Positions 34,363 through 45,700 of a stretch of 64,000 nucleotides of DNA are shown here, in pieces. Made by a program: the position numbers and the translations under genes. This DNA is from Brassica napus (taxonomy: Eukaryota; Streptophyta; Magnoliopsida; Brassicales; Brassicaceae). The stretch's first letter is position 1. The number at the start of each line of letters is the position of its first letter. Below the pieces are notes generated by a model. It worked only from the letters and a program-made list of their open reading frames with translations. It ran no database searches and had not been told where the DNA came from. Location of the stretch: assembly GCF_020379485.1 (NCBI RefSeq), contig NC_063448.1:47005218-47069217 (forward strand). Direction: 5' to 3'.

Positions 34363-37051
34363 ATGCACTTCCTGGTGCCGACTTCTTCATCTTCTTCTCC
34401 TTCTCCGGCCAACACTTCTTCCTTCTCTACCTTATTCCTCGCTCCGGAGAGTCTCTGTAAACCACCGGCGAAAATCCAAATCGGAATCCATGGAATCTCC
34501 GGCCACTCATCAAAGAACACGTCTTTATGTGCGGTTGTCGACAGGTCTTCTTCAAATGTATCATCGCGAAAGGAATCTCCGGATGAGGAAGTACTAGTAG
34601 TTCGACGGCCGTTGCTGGAAAATTCTGGCGAAGACGAAGGAGACAAAACGTATCCAGCGAAGATCGATGCTGGTCTGAGTAAGATAGCGAAGAAGATGCC
34701 GATATTCGAGCCGGAGAGATCGGAGTCTTCTTCGTCCTCCTCAGCTGCCGCTGTTGCGAGGGCTCAAGAGAAGCCTCTTGCAGTGAACCTCGACTTATCT
34801 CTGTACAGAGCTAAGTTTCTCGCGAGGAGTTTCAGATACAAAGACGCTGAGAAGATTCTTGAGAAGGTAGCCATCTTGCTTGTTGTAATAAAAATCAAAT
34901 TTGTAATGATTCTTATGCTATCTTGTTTGGTCTTAAAAGTGTATAGCTTACTGGCCGGAGGATGGGAGACCATACGTGGCGTTAGGGAAGATACTGACCA
35001 AACAAACCAAGTTGTCGGAAGCAAGAATCGTGTACGAGAAAGGGTGTCAAGCTACGCAAGGAGAGAATGCATACATTTGGCAGGTTGGTGCTATACCATG
35101 AAAGCAACTTTATGTTTCTCATCATAACATGTACCAACAATACTATGTTGTTAATTTGGAACACAGTGTTGGGCTGTCCTGGAGAACAGATTGGGGAATG
35201 TAAGAAGAGCTAGAGAGTTGTTTGATGCAGCTACTGTAGCTGACAAGAAGCATGTAGCGGCTTGGCACGGATGGGCGAACTTGGAGATAAAACAAGGGAA
35301 TATTAGTAAAGCGAGGAATCTTCTCGCCAAAGGTCTCAAGTTTTGCGGACGGAACGAGTATATCTACCAGACACTTGCCTTGTTGGAGGCTAAAGCTGGT
35401 AGGTATGAGCAGGCGAGGTACCTGTTCAAGCAGGCCACCATATCCAATTCCAAGAGCTGCGCTAGTTGGTTGGTAAGTTGTTTTTTTGCACCTATCAAAC
35501 ATGTTTAGGACTATGCCGTTTCAAAACTATGTTTGCTCCACTGTCTGTGAACAGGCGTGGGCACAGTTGGAGATACAGCAGGAGAAATTCCCAGCTGCTA
35601 GAAAGCTTTTTGAGGTAAGAACTGTGGAGGCGTGAGTGATTGTTAAGCCATTGCTTCATGATCTGAAAATGTTTTTCTTTTTTTTTTTAATAGAAAGCTG
35701 TTCAGGCAAGTCCCAAGAATAGGTTTGCGTGGCACGTGTGGGGGGTGTTTGAAGCTGGGATAGGTAATGTTGAGCGTGGAAGAAAGCTACTGAAGATAGG
35801 TCATGTGCTGAATCCTAGAGACCCTGTTCTTCTTCAGTCCCTTGGGTTACTGGAGTATAAACACTCATCTGCTAATCTTGCTCGGGCTTTACTGAGGAGA
35901 GCATCAGAGCTTGATCCTAGACATCAACCTGTTTGGATTGTAAGTATACAATATTCAATCTGGTTGTTACATAACATGACATCTGCTCAAATGAAAAGAT
36001 TTAGTTTCTGTTTCACAGATTTTTACTCCATTTTTAGTGAAAGTTGTTAAGAAAGTTAAACCATTTTTTAATTTTACTCCATTTTTAATGATTTTAAGTT
36101 CTAAAGAAAGTTTAACCATTTTTTTATAATTTTTACTCAGTTTCTAGTGATCTTAAGTTCTTTATAAGAGTGTGTATGGAAGAGACAATGATTGGTGAAA
36201 GTGTATACTGGTTTAGGCATGGGGTTGGATGGAATGGAAAGAAGGAAACACAACAACAGCTAGAGAACTTTACCAAAGAGCTCTCTCCATTGATGCATCT
36301 ACCGAAAGTGCCGCTCGTTGTCTACAGGTAAACATTCTAATAACAAGGGACTGAGACCTATCAACCAAATGCTTGTCGGAGTAATAAATTAGCCTTCAAG
36401 ATTTGCTGAAAAAAATTATTTGTGTTTATAGGCGTGGGGAGTTCTAGAGCAGAGAGCAGGGAACCTATCAGCAGCAAGAAGATTGTTCAGGTCATCACTG
36501 AACATAAACTCACAAAGCTACGTTACATGGATGACATGGGCACAGCTCGAGGAAGACCAAGGAGATGCGGACCGTGCTGAGGAGATCCGTAACCTCTATT
36601 TCCAACAAGTAATCTCTTTTTTTTTACACATCATTCGATCTTCCTAGTAGAGTTATTATTATTCATCATGTTGATATGGCTTTTTCTTCTTTCAATGCAA
36701 AAACAGCGGACAGAGGTGGTTGATGATGCTACGTGGGTCACGGGGTTCTTGGACATAATTGACCCGGCTTTAGACACTGTTAAAAGGCTATTGAACTTTG
36801 GTCAGAACAGTGATAACAACAACAGCCGGTTAAATGATACGCTTAAGTACATGGGTGGAGCTAAGGATGGTCAATCTAGTCAGGTAGCTGGAAGCTCTGT
36901 GGGAGGACGTGAGGATACTGAAACTGGGAGTGGGTTTAACTTAGATGCGTTTTTGCGTGAGAAGCTGTCGTTGGATCCGTCGAAAATAGAGGTTAATCTT
37001 GATTCTCAGAGGCTAGGGAGATTCATTAGAGGGAGAACAAGTGGTGCTTGA
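34363..37051 (+). CDS. HCF107: HCF107-like chloroplast RNA-processing protein with HAT/TPR repeats, eight exons
   Basis: Plastid protein that binds and stabilises the psbH 5' region and aids psbB expression, needed for photosystem II. Exons 34363-34866, 34940-35083, 35167-35472, 35555-35614, 35694-35939, 36217-36327, 36432-36608 and 36707-37051 join in frame (630 residues; Arabidopsis about 650). All introns are GT-AG and lie between whole codons. The first 60 residues are Ser-rich with few acidics, fitting a plastid transit peptide. From about residue 145 a series of 34-residue HAT/TPR-like repeats runs to about 515, each opening with patterns such as CWAVLENRLGN, AWAQLEIQQEK, AWGWMEWKEGN or AWGVLEQRAGN. 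A less conserved C-terminus ends RFIRGRTSGA. Intron 5 (35940-36216) contains two to three imperfect copies of a roughly 60-base AT-rich repeat. Confidence 0.95.
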
Positions 37052-37204
37052 AAAGAACAATACATAGAGATTTATTTTGGGGGGGGGGGACTGTAAAGAT
37101 GAAGAAGGCTCTATGTGTAATTGAACAACAATTGTCTATTTCAATTTTAATTTTATAATATTCTGATAACAAGATTCAATACCAATGCCATAACATCAAA
37201 CACT

Positions 37205-37331
37205 AGATTATCAACACAGCGTGGTTAAAGCCTCTTGAGGTATTGTGGTCACAATTGTTTGTATCAAAACATTTGGCTAATGATAAGTTGATGTTGAGTT
37301 AAAAAAAAAAAAAAGATTATCAACACAGCGT
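37205..37331 (+). mobile_element. Truncated poly(A) retroposon (SINE-like), 91 bp, with 18-bp duplication
   Basis: agattatcaacacagcgt occurs at 37205-37222 and 37314-37331. Between them is a 91-bp body beginning GGTTAAAGCC and ending in about 14 A. It lies in the short space between HCF107 and the USP gene. The source family is not identified; the body could be the 3' part of a SINE. Confidence 0.75.
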
Positions 37332-37685
37332 TTGCGGCCATTTCTTTTCTTAGACAGAGCCAACATCATCATTTCAAAACTTTTTGTTTATTTTGTGGTC
37401 ATGATTACAAAAAAGGAACAGAATCTGACCGTATTAAAATAAGTCAAGAGTCTGTTTGACTTTTAACTTTTCCTTGTCCGTTACAATTTCTTTTTTTACG
37501 TGAAGATATTTTGATTAACCACTGTTTTGTGAGCTGTTCTAATTCTAAGGCTGTGATCGTCTTAGAAAATATCTAACGGTTGGGATGTGATACATATCGT
37601 AGGACAGCGTTACAGAGGAGTTTAGTCTCCTTGGTCTAGTCCTTTCCGACCAAACACCAGTTGTCTTTGAGTGGCGCTATTTTGC

Positions 37686-37716
<31 letters not shown>

Positions 37717-37776
37717 AAGAATCAAGCTTTCGTTGAAAAAAGTGGTACTCGTACGGAGAGAGAGAGAGAGAGAGAG
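37686..37776 (+). repeat. GA microsatellites in the 5' leader of the USP gene
   Basis: Two GA runs (about 37686-37720 and 37755-37776) precede the ATG at 37778. Purine-rich GA leaders are common in plant promoters and UTRs and can bind BBR/BPC factors. Confidence 0.75.
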
Positions 37777-37777
37777 G

Positions 37778-38858
37778 ATGGCGGATAGTGGTGGACGGAG
37801 AATCGGAGTGGCGGTGGACTTCTCGGAGTGCAGCAAGAAGGCTCTGAACTGGGCGATCGACAACGTGGTCCGCGACGGAGATTATCTAATCCTCATAACC
37901 GTGGCTCCCAATATGAATTACGAGGAAGGCGAGATGCAGCTCTGGGAGACCGTTGGATCACGTACGCTCTCTTATTATATCCCTCCTTACACTCTTTCTT
38001 TGGATCATGCGTCGAAGCCTTTCTCGGTTTAGAGGGTTTACAATTCTACTCCGGTTTAGCCTTTCTCTAGCAAATAAAATCTCTGTGTTGAAATCACTTG
38101 GACTTACTCATGCATTGTTTGACTTGTATTCGTCCTAAGTTGTTTGGAAGATTTTGTTTCACTTAGTTGATCGTTTCTGTAACATGATGATGAAGCCAGT
38201 TTTGGGCTCCTGGTCTTATTAATTGTTATATGGTTTGAATTCAAGTGTTTCCTACAATGATCTTTTCTGGTTTTTGCTTTGTAACGTTTTCAGCGTTGAT
38301 TCCACTGAGTGAGGTCTCGGAAGCTTCCGTGATGAAGAAGTATGGAGTGAAGCCAGATGCTGAAACCCTTGACATTGCCAACACTGCCGCTACGCAAAAA
38401 TCGGTAAAGCAATGATCTCTCTTTTCAATAATAGTACTTGCACGAATAATCCATAAAAGCTTTGTGTGACCATTTTGATCTATATGAATGAAACTCCCTT
38501 TTACAACAAGTGTTTGGTTTGTGTTAAATAAATAAGATCTATCTACTGTGAAACATGATGCAGATTACAGTAGTGATGAAGATATACTGGGGAGATCCTC
38601 GTGAGAAGTTATGTGAAGCTGCTGAACATATCCCTCTCTCAAGTATTGTCATCGGTAATCGCGGCCTTGGTGGCCTTAAGAGGTATAAAAAAAAAGATTC
38701 CTCCTCTTTCTTCAATTCCTCAACATCTCAAACTTGGTTTACACATATAGTGACAAGTCTTGTTTCTTTTGTGCAACAGGATGATAATGGGAAGCGTTAG
38801 CAACCATGTCGTCAACAACGTTGCATGCCCTGTTACCGTCGTCAAGGCTCACCACTGA
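37778..38858 (+). CDS. Universal stress protein A-domain protein, four exons
   Basis: Small single-domain USP (adenine nucleotide alpha-hydrolase fold). Exons 37778-37961, 38294-38403, 38564-38682 and 38780-38858 give 163 residues. ATG at 37778 in GAGGATGGCG opens MADSGGRRIGVAVDFSECSK, the first beta strand with the Asp that contacts adenine. The C-terminal half has the ATP-binding signature G-x2-G-x9-G-S in GNRGLGGLKRMIMGSVSNHV, and the protein ends CPVTVVKAHH. Likely cytosolic; members bind ATP and accumulate in stress, but the precise role of this one is unknown. It is collinear with At3g17020. An upstream TTG-initiated extension in the same frame is GA-repeat translation and was discarded. 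Confidence 0.95.
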
Positions 38859-39251
38859 GCTTTGTCTTCATCTCCTTCACTTCATTTTCCCAGAGAACAT
38901 GAATAACCTGTGGTGTATTGTGTTTGTTGGTTGTGTCTGAAATTTGTATTTTCAAACTCTCTATGTTGTGCATCTTTATGTGTTAATGGGTAAAACATAC
39001 TTCACCTTCTAATAAAAAATATACTCTTTTCAATCATATTGTCTCTGCTGTTAAGTAAGTAACCACTGATTTGCATAAACAAGATTAAGCAAGTAAGTCT
39101 CAAGACTAATACCATAAACAGATAAAGCAACTTATAAGTTTCATGGGAAATAAACAACAGCGAACAAGAAACACAACAACACATTAAGCTAAATATCATA
39201 TTGTCTCCATAGATATAAGCAAAAGCAAGACGCTAAAACATTCCTTCATCA

Positions 39252-40779
39252 TCAGCCAATCACAGTGGTCTCCTTTCTGCTCTTCTTGGTGATGAGGACA
39301 AACTCTGTTGGTTTGATGAGCTTGAAGGTACACCTGTCACCGACCTTCAAAGGAAACTCTCTAGCCAATCGACTCCAACCACTCGAGAAGACTGTCCGAT
39401 TCTCCCTCACCAAGCAGAGCACATTCCATGAACACCTCATCTCCGAGTGATGGATCGTGTACTCCATAGACTCACCCGGGATATGCTCCTCCTCAAACAC
39501 CCTCGGAAGTAACTGATACACAACAACAAAAAGATCCAAAATTCACATACCACTAATAAGGAGACTGTATAATAGTAAAACTGTTGAATAGTAATCTTAC
39601 CATGAACTTGAGGTATGACTTCCTTATGGTGATTTCGAACTCTGGCACACCTTTCTTCACTGTCTTGATCTTCTTCTTCTTCTTGAGTGTTTTGAGCTTC
39701 TCAGCTTTCTTCTTTCTGCTGCCTCTCGATGATTCACCTACTTCCACATAACTCAGCACTTTCTTGCTCTTCTTCTTCTTCTTTGTGGCTTCTTCAAGCT
39801 CAACTCCTTCCATGGACTCACATGTCTCCTCTTCCTTCTTCACGTCCTTGTAGCTTCTCTCACCTTCTTCTTTCTTGACGCCACCTGTTTCCATCATCAA
39901 ACCAAAGAACTCAATTCTTCTTTCTTACACAACATCCTCTCTTTCAATAAAGCATTAAACGGTAAACCTTACTCAGAGGAGTTGTTGTCGGAGGTTTTCG
40001 CGGTGCGACAATCTCCTTGCCGTTCTTCCCGTAGATGTTGACGTTGAAGGACATTGACCCTTTCTGAGTAAAGGTGATGAACTCGTTGTCTCCCAAAGCA
40101 TTGTCGCTCACGAACTGGTTCCATCCAGACTTCTCCATGTAGTAGAACCTCGGGTTCTTGGAGATGTCTACTTCCCATGAGCTTCCCCTCTCCGCTCTTA
40201 TCACCATCTTGTATGAGAAGTCTTCTTTGGAGAGGTTTTGCATGAAGTTGTAAGGAAGCGCTCTCTGTGTTGGACATTACAATGAAAGAATGCAAAAAAT
40301 GTTTGTAAGGAAGCGCTCTCTTGTATCCCACCATACAGATTCAGACAGAAGCGACAGCTAAAAATGTTTCAAAGAGTGAACAATTGAAGACATTTCCTTA
40401 ACAAGACAACAAACGAAGAATCTTTCATTAAACAAGAGCCAACCAAAAGATTAAAACTTTTCATACAAAACTAACAAGATTCGACTTGTCAAAGCCTTGA
40501 GACCCATAAACCCAACACAATAGACGTTTCAGACACAGACCTTTCAAAGACAACCAAAAGATTTAACCTTGAAACCCATTAAACACAAAAGAAAGAAGAG
40601 GAAAAATAGAAGATACTCTGCTTTTGAAACAAAGCTATCATGAAAACCACAACGTTCAATGACAAGATAAGGCTTTAGAAAGAAGTTACCATGCATTCAG
40701 AGGATAAGTCTGCACTCTGGAAGATCTTGAAGAAGCTCAGGTTCTTCCTTTCTTCCTTAATCCGACCGTTCCAACTCAT
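39252..40779 (-). CDS. REM22: REM-type B3-domain DNA-binding protein with two B3 domains, four exons
   Basis: Plant-specific transcription factor of the REM family. Exons 40779-40690, 40264-39973, 39884-39601 and 39512-39252 give 308 residues. The second donor is placed at CTGA|GTAAGG because it keeps the frame. B3 domain 1 covers about residues 12-115 ([51 protein letters not shown]). A Lys/Glu-rich linker with probable nuclear signals ([22 protein letters not shown]) follows, then B3 domain 2 at about 205-305 ([36 protein letters not shown]). It is collinear with At3g17010 (REM22, reproductive meristem family). A 19-bp stretch around the exon 2 acceptor is duplicated in intron 1, offering an alternative acceptor. 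Confidence 0.9.
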
Positions 40780-41423
40780 CTCTCTACTTCAACAACTTGT
40801 TTCTCTTTCACCCAAAACCTCCTCTTTGACTATCTCTCTCGCTTCGTTTCTCTGGTTCTCTCTGGTGTAGTAAGTGTGTCTCGTTATCCCATTACAAAGT
40901 ACTTTGCCTTTTTCATTTATTTTCAAAAACAACTGTGAAAAAGCACCCATGTATAGTCAAACTGAATGTTGATAGAAAAGACACAATAGCTGTTACAAAA
41001 CTGACTTCACAGACACGCAAAAGCAGAATATGCCTGTTTTAGTACCTGAAAATCCCTGATGTGCCAAAAGCACTCCCTTAAAGCTTACCCTTCTTGCGTT
41101 TTGTTTTTAACCCACAGCCATTAACCTTTAAACTATATTATTATTTACCAGTACTAAAACTACAGCTAACTTTTTGATTGGATTTCAACCTCAAAATTAT
41201 ATTCAGTAACTTTTTTAAAAAAGTTTATGTTTCTGGCAGTCAAAGTCCAAAGTCTTTTCCTCTAGAAACTGAAAAGTAAAAAAAACAAAAAGGTCCTACA
41301 AAGATGAGGTCATCTTCTGAGGATCACACCAAGTTAATGTGTTTCTGTGATACCTAAAGAAAATAAACACACAAGACATATATATATTCATATACTATAA
41401 AATGATAAATAGTTTTGACCACC
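40780..41423. other. Intergenic DNA upstream of the REM gene
   Basis: C/T-rich leader and promoter of the REM gene, then AT-rich DNA to the hAT border. No gene seen. Confidence 0.5.
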
Positions 41424-41431
41424 CTGTATAA

Positions 41432-42366
41432 CAGGGGTGGGCACTTTACCCGATACCCGAAACCGCACTTGAACCCGACCCGAAAAATCCGAATCGAAAT
41501 CCGAACCGAAATAGCAAAATATCCGAACGGGTATTAAGTTAGGAGAGATTGGATATCCGAACTCGAATGGATATCCGAAGATAACCGAACATATATATAC
41601 TTACACTTATATTTCTAGTTTACATCTCTTGTTTCTTTTAAAATATTTATATTGATGTTACAGATACTTTAAGATCATAAGTATATATATATATATAATT
41701 ATGGAGAAAATGATTTGATATTCATTTAAAATGCATGTCAAACATTTTGTTTTATGTATTAATAAAAGTTACATTCAAAGTTTACAAACAATACCCAAAT
41801 TAGTATCTATTTTTTTAAAAAAATATTATCTCCAAACCTATTAATCATTCAATCTTTAAAAAATAAAAAAAACCAGTTAAGTGAAATCTATATTTTTAAA
41901 TACAAGAAACTTAAAAAATGAAAAATTTAATTTTTTTCTTTGAAAGATAATTTCGGAACCAGAAGAATGACCAGCATTTGAAAGCTATTTAGATGATATT
42001 AAGCTTTTAAAAGGAAGTTTTCTAAACTCAGACATCATTCATGTACCCCGAACGGAGAATCTACGGGCGGATAGCTTAGCACGCAGTGCTAGGAAACAAG
42101 TGTCCTTCATCGTTCACATGGATGCGGAGTTGCCGATTTGGTTTACAGAGTCAACATGAGTCTGTAAATTTTTTGCTGTAAAAAAAAATATATTAATTTT
42201 TTCTTTAAAAATCTAAATATCCGAACCCAGTTCAAAATAACCGAACCCGAACTAAAAAGACCCGAACCCGATCCGAAGTACAGAAAACCCGAACGGATTC
42301 TCTATCCCTATACTGAAATACCCGAAAATCCAAAATATCCGATCTGAACCCGAACGCCCACCCCTA
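41432..42366. mobile_element. Non-autonomous hAT-type element, 935 bp, with nested LINE scrap
   Basis: The ends read CAGGGGTGGGC and, reversed, TAGGGGTGGGC. The 8-mer ctgtataa flanks both sides (41424-41431, 42367-42374), the hAT hallmark. Beside each end lie repeats of CCGAACCCGA and ATCCGAA type, subterminal motifs typical of crucifer hAT elements. There is no transposase; the centre holds the 3' end of a LINE. Confidence 0.85.
41946..42195 (+). mobile_element. LINE 3' end nested inside the hAT element
   Basis: The plus strand encodes the last about 70 codons of a LINE RNase H domain (ESYLDDIKLLKGSFLNSD, HVPRTENLRADSLARSARKQ, IWFTEST then stop), a short 3' UTR and an A-rich tail near 42180. 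It is nearly the same as the LINE ends at 53.0-53.2 kb and at the window start. One Trp codon before PAF is TGA. Everything 5' of this was lost or never inserted. Confidence 0.8.
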
Positions 42367-42483
42367 CTGTATAATCATATTTTGAATTCTAGTAACAAAC
42401 CTTTTCTGTATTAATAAAAAAGGTCGCAATATTCAGTTACAAAATACAATATTGTCATTGACTTGGTCACAAGCTACAATGAA

Positions 42484-42538
42484 ATCTATCAACTAAGTTT
42501 TTTTGTTTTTTTGCTAAAGGATATCTATCAACTAAGTT
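42484..42538 (-). repeat. Micro-retroposon with 16-bp target duplication
   Basis: atctatcaactaagtt is at 42484-42499 and 42523-42538. The 23 bases between are T-rich (TTTTTGTTTTTTT) ending GCTAAAGGAT. Confidence 0.6.
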
Positions 42539-42554
42539 GCAAGACAACATATCA

Positions 42555-42706
42555 TGTAAGTAGATCAGTTTCCCTTGAATTGTTATGTATATTTCATCAC
42601 AATATATAGTACATTTGGTTACAAAATATCAGGAATAATATCGTTGACTATACAAAATATTCTAGGATAATATCTAATATAGGAGATTGATAGTTATCTT
42701 CTTTCA
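42555..42706 (-). repeat. Copia 3' LTR
   Basis: 152 bp, TGTAAGTAG...CTTTCA on the plus strand; differs from the other LTR at about five sites. Confidence 0.92.
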
Positions 42707-42716
42707 CCCTCCCGCA
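42707..42716 (-). other. Polypurine tract
   Basis: On the minus strand GCGGGAGGG abuts the 3' LTR, the place where plus-strand DNA synthesis is primed. Confidence 0.7.
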
Positions 42717-45700
42717 GTTGGAGCGTGGATAACGCCTAAACTGGACTTGAAGCTTTCGGACAGTGTTGAAAGAAGGTTCTTAGTGAAGATGTCCGCGTAT
42801 TGCATTGACGCTGGTATGTGTAGAACGCGCACAGCTCCTAGTTTGACCTTCTCTCGCACGAAGTGGATGTCAATCTCGATGTGTTTAGTCCTCTGATGTT
42901 GAACCGGGTTTGTTGACAGGTAGACGGCACTGACATTGTCACAGTAGACCAGAGTTGCTTGCTTCAGGGGAATGAGCATCTCGAGCAGAAGGTTCCGTAA
43001 TGAGCAAGACTCCGCAACCGCATTTGCTACAGCCTTTTATTCGGCCTCCGCACTGGAACGTGACACCGTTTGTTAATGCTTTGCTGACCAAGAGATCAAG
43101 TTATCTCCCATGAAGACTGCATAGCCTGATGTTGATCGGCGAGTCGAGGGGCATCCAGCCCAGTCCGCACCGGAGTAGGCCGTGAGGTTCATCTTCTGAT
43201 GTTTCAGTAGCTGGAGGCCTTGTGATTTTGTCCCTTGGATATAACATATCACTCGTTTAAGGGCGAGAAGATGAGTGTCACGAGGATCGTGCATGACCAA
43301 ACATAGTTGCTGAACGGCGTACGAGATGTCTGGGCGTGTGAATGTAAGGTACTGCAACGCTCCTGCCAAGCTCCTGTATTCAGTCGAATTTTTCACTTTG
43401 GCACCATCATCTTCTGCAAGTTTACTCTTCATATCGACTGGTGTTTGCAAGGTTTGCAATCTTTCATACCTGCACTTATGATAATTTCTTCTGCATATTT
43501 TGTTTGGTTTAAAAACAAACCCTAGAATTGTGTTTGACGGAGATGCCGAGGAATGAGTTGATGATGCCGCAGTCGGTCATTGGAAATTCTGACTTCAGGA
43601 CTGCAATTACGGAGTCACGGAGCTTTGGAGTTGAGGCTGTGATGATTATGTCATCGACATACAAGATGAGATAAGCCAGTTGATCCTTGTTGTTGTAGAC
43701 AAATAGGCTTGTATCACTTTTGCTTTGTTTGAATCCTTGTTTGGTAATGAATGAGACAAATCTTGCATTCCATGCCCTTGGGGCCTGTTTCAGACAATAA
43801 ATAGAACAATTCGATTTGCAAACATGATTAGGTTTAGAAGAATCAACAAACCCCCGTGGTTGCGTCATGTACACAGTCTCATCCAAGGTGCCATGTAAGA
43901 AGGCGTTTTGAACATCCAGTTGGTTAACAGGCCAGTCATGTGAAAGCGCAACAGGTAGGAGAGTTCTGATGGTTGCCGGTTTAACCACTGGACTGAGCGT
44001 TTCTTCAAAATCAGTGCCTTGCTCCTGTGATTTTCCATTGGCTACAAGTCTGGATTTATGACTTTTGAATACTCCATTTGCATCATACTTGTGTTTGTGT
44101 AACCACATAGAACGAACAACATTAGTATTAGGTGGCCTCGGAACAAGATCATAAGTTCCACTTTTAATTATGGCATCATACTCAGTTGTCATAGAAGAGT
44201 TCCAAAAAGGATCATCGAGTGCCTTATGATAGCTCGTTGGAAGGGGTGATTGATTTTGAGCTAGAAGAGAAAGAACATTTTTTGGTTTAGAAATTTCATG
44301 CCTAGAGCGAGTAGTCATGGGGTGCCTTGGTGCCTCAGGGACTGGTTGAACAGTTTGAGTTGGCGGCTCAGGCTGAGAAGCAGGGACATGAGAAGGTGTT
44401 ACCTGCGGGGCTTGGCGGATTTGACGAAATAGTGGAGAAGTCTCGACATCAAGAAAGTTGTATGAGAGGTTCTCACTAGTTTCAGCTTTTGGATAAGGGA
44501 AGCAGGTTTCGTCGAAGTTAACATGTCTTGAAAGGATGATCTTTTTGGTTTCAAGGTCAAAGCAACGGTACCCGCAGTGATTTTGAGGGTAACCAAGGAA
44601 AATGCATTTTTTGGAGCGAGGTGAGAGTTTTGGGGTTGTGGAATGGTTTGTGTTTGGGTAGCAGAGGCTGCCGAAAGTGCGAAGATGGGAATAAGAGACT
44701 GGTTTCTGAAAGAGAGTTATAAAGGGTATTTTGTTTTGAATGGCTTTGGAGGGGAGAAGGTTAATGATATGAGCAGCAACATGAAGAGCTTCGACCCAAA
44801 AGGTGGGAGGAAGTTGAGCTTGAAACAGAAGGCTTCGAACCGCATTGTTTATTGTTCTTATCATGCGTTCGGATTTGCCGTTCTGTTGAGAGGTATAGGG
44901 ACAAGAGAACCGAAAAGAGATCCCCTTAGAGGCAAAGAAGCTGTGAAACTGGGCGTTATTGTATTCGCCACCGTTATCACATTGCAAGAATTTGATTGTT
45001 TTCTGGAAGTAGTTTTGAATGTAGTTTGAGAATTGAAGAAATTTGGTAAACGTCTCACTTTTATGGCGTAGAGGGTATACCCATAAGAAGTGAGAGAATT
45101 GATCAACAAAGAGGAGATAGTATTTGAAACCACTGAGGCTCTGGACTGGCGAGGTCCATAAGTCTGAATATATGATTTCGAAAGGTGTTTGAGCTAGTGT
45201 TTGAGAAGCAGAAAACGGGTGTTTTATTGATTTGCCAAGCTGACAAGCAGAACATAAAGGAGAAGAATTTCTTTTATTACAAGATAAAGCTGAAGTAGAA
45301 AGAAGCTTGTTCAGTGTCTGGTCGCTAGGATGAGCCAACCTGCGGTGCCAAACATCTGAGGAAGTCGCCAGGAAAGTTGAATGGCCAGTGGTAGCCTTAT
45401 TTGAATGTGGAAAGACAGAATATAGATCTCTGGTACTGTCACTGCGGAGTAAAGTCATCTGTGTCTTGAGATCCTTCACAGTAAAACCGAAAGGATCAAA
45501 CTCAATAGAACAAGCATTACCACGAGTAAATTGATGAACATAGACTAGGGTTTTAAGTATTGACGGTGTGACAAAGATAGAGTTTAGTGATAAAGGACGA
45601 GAAATTGATGGAAAAGGTAAGGAACCCGATGAAGTTATTGGAATCTTGCTTCCGTTAGCAAGGGTGACTTCCTTTCTGGTGCCTAAATTAAAAACAGACT

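Noticed and set aside
34110..34646. Minus-strand frame over the HCF107 start
   Set aside because: Antisense shadow of exon 1 and the promoter; no recognisable protein.
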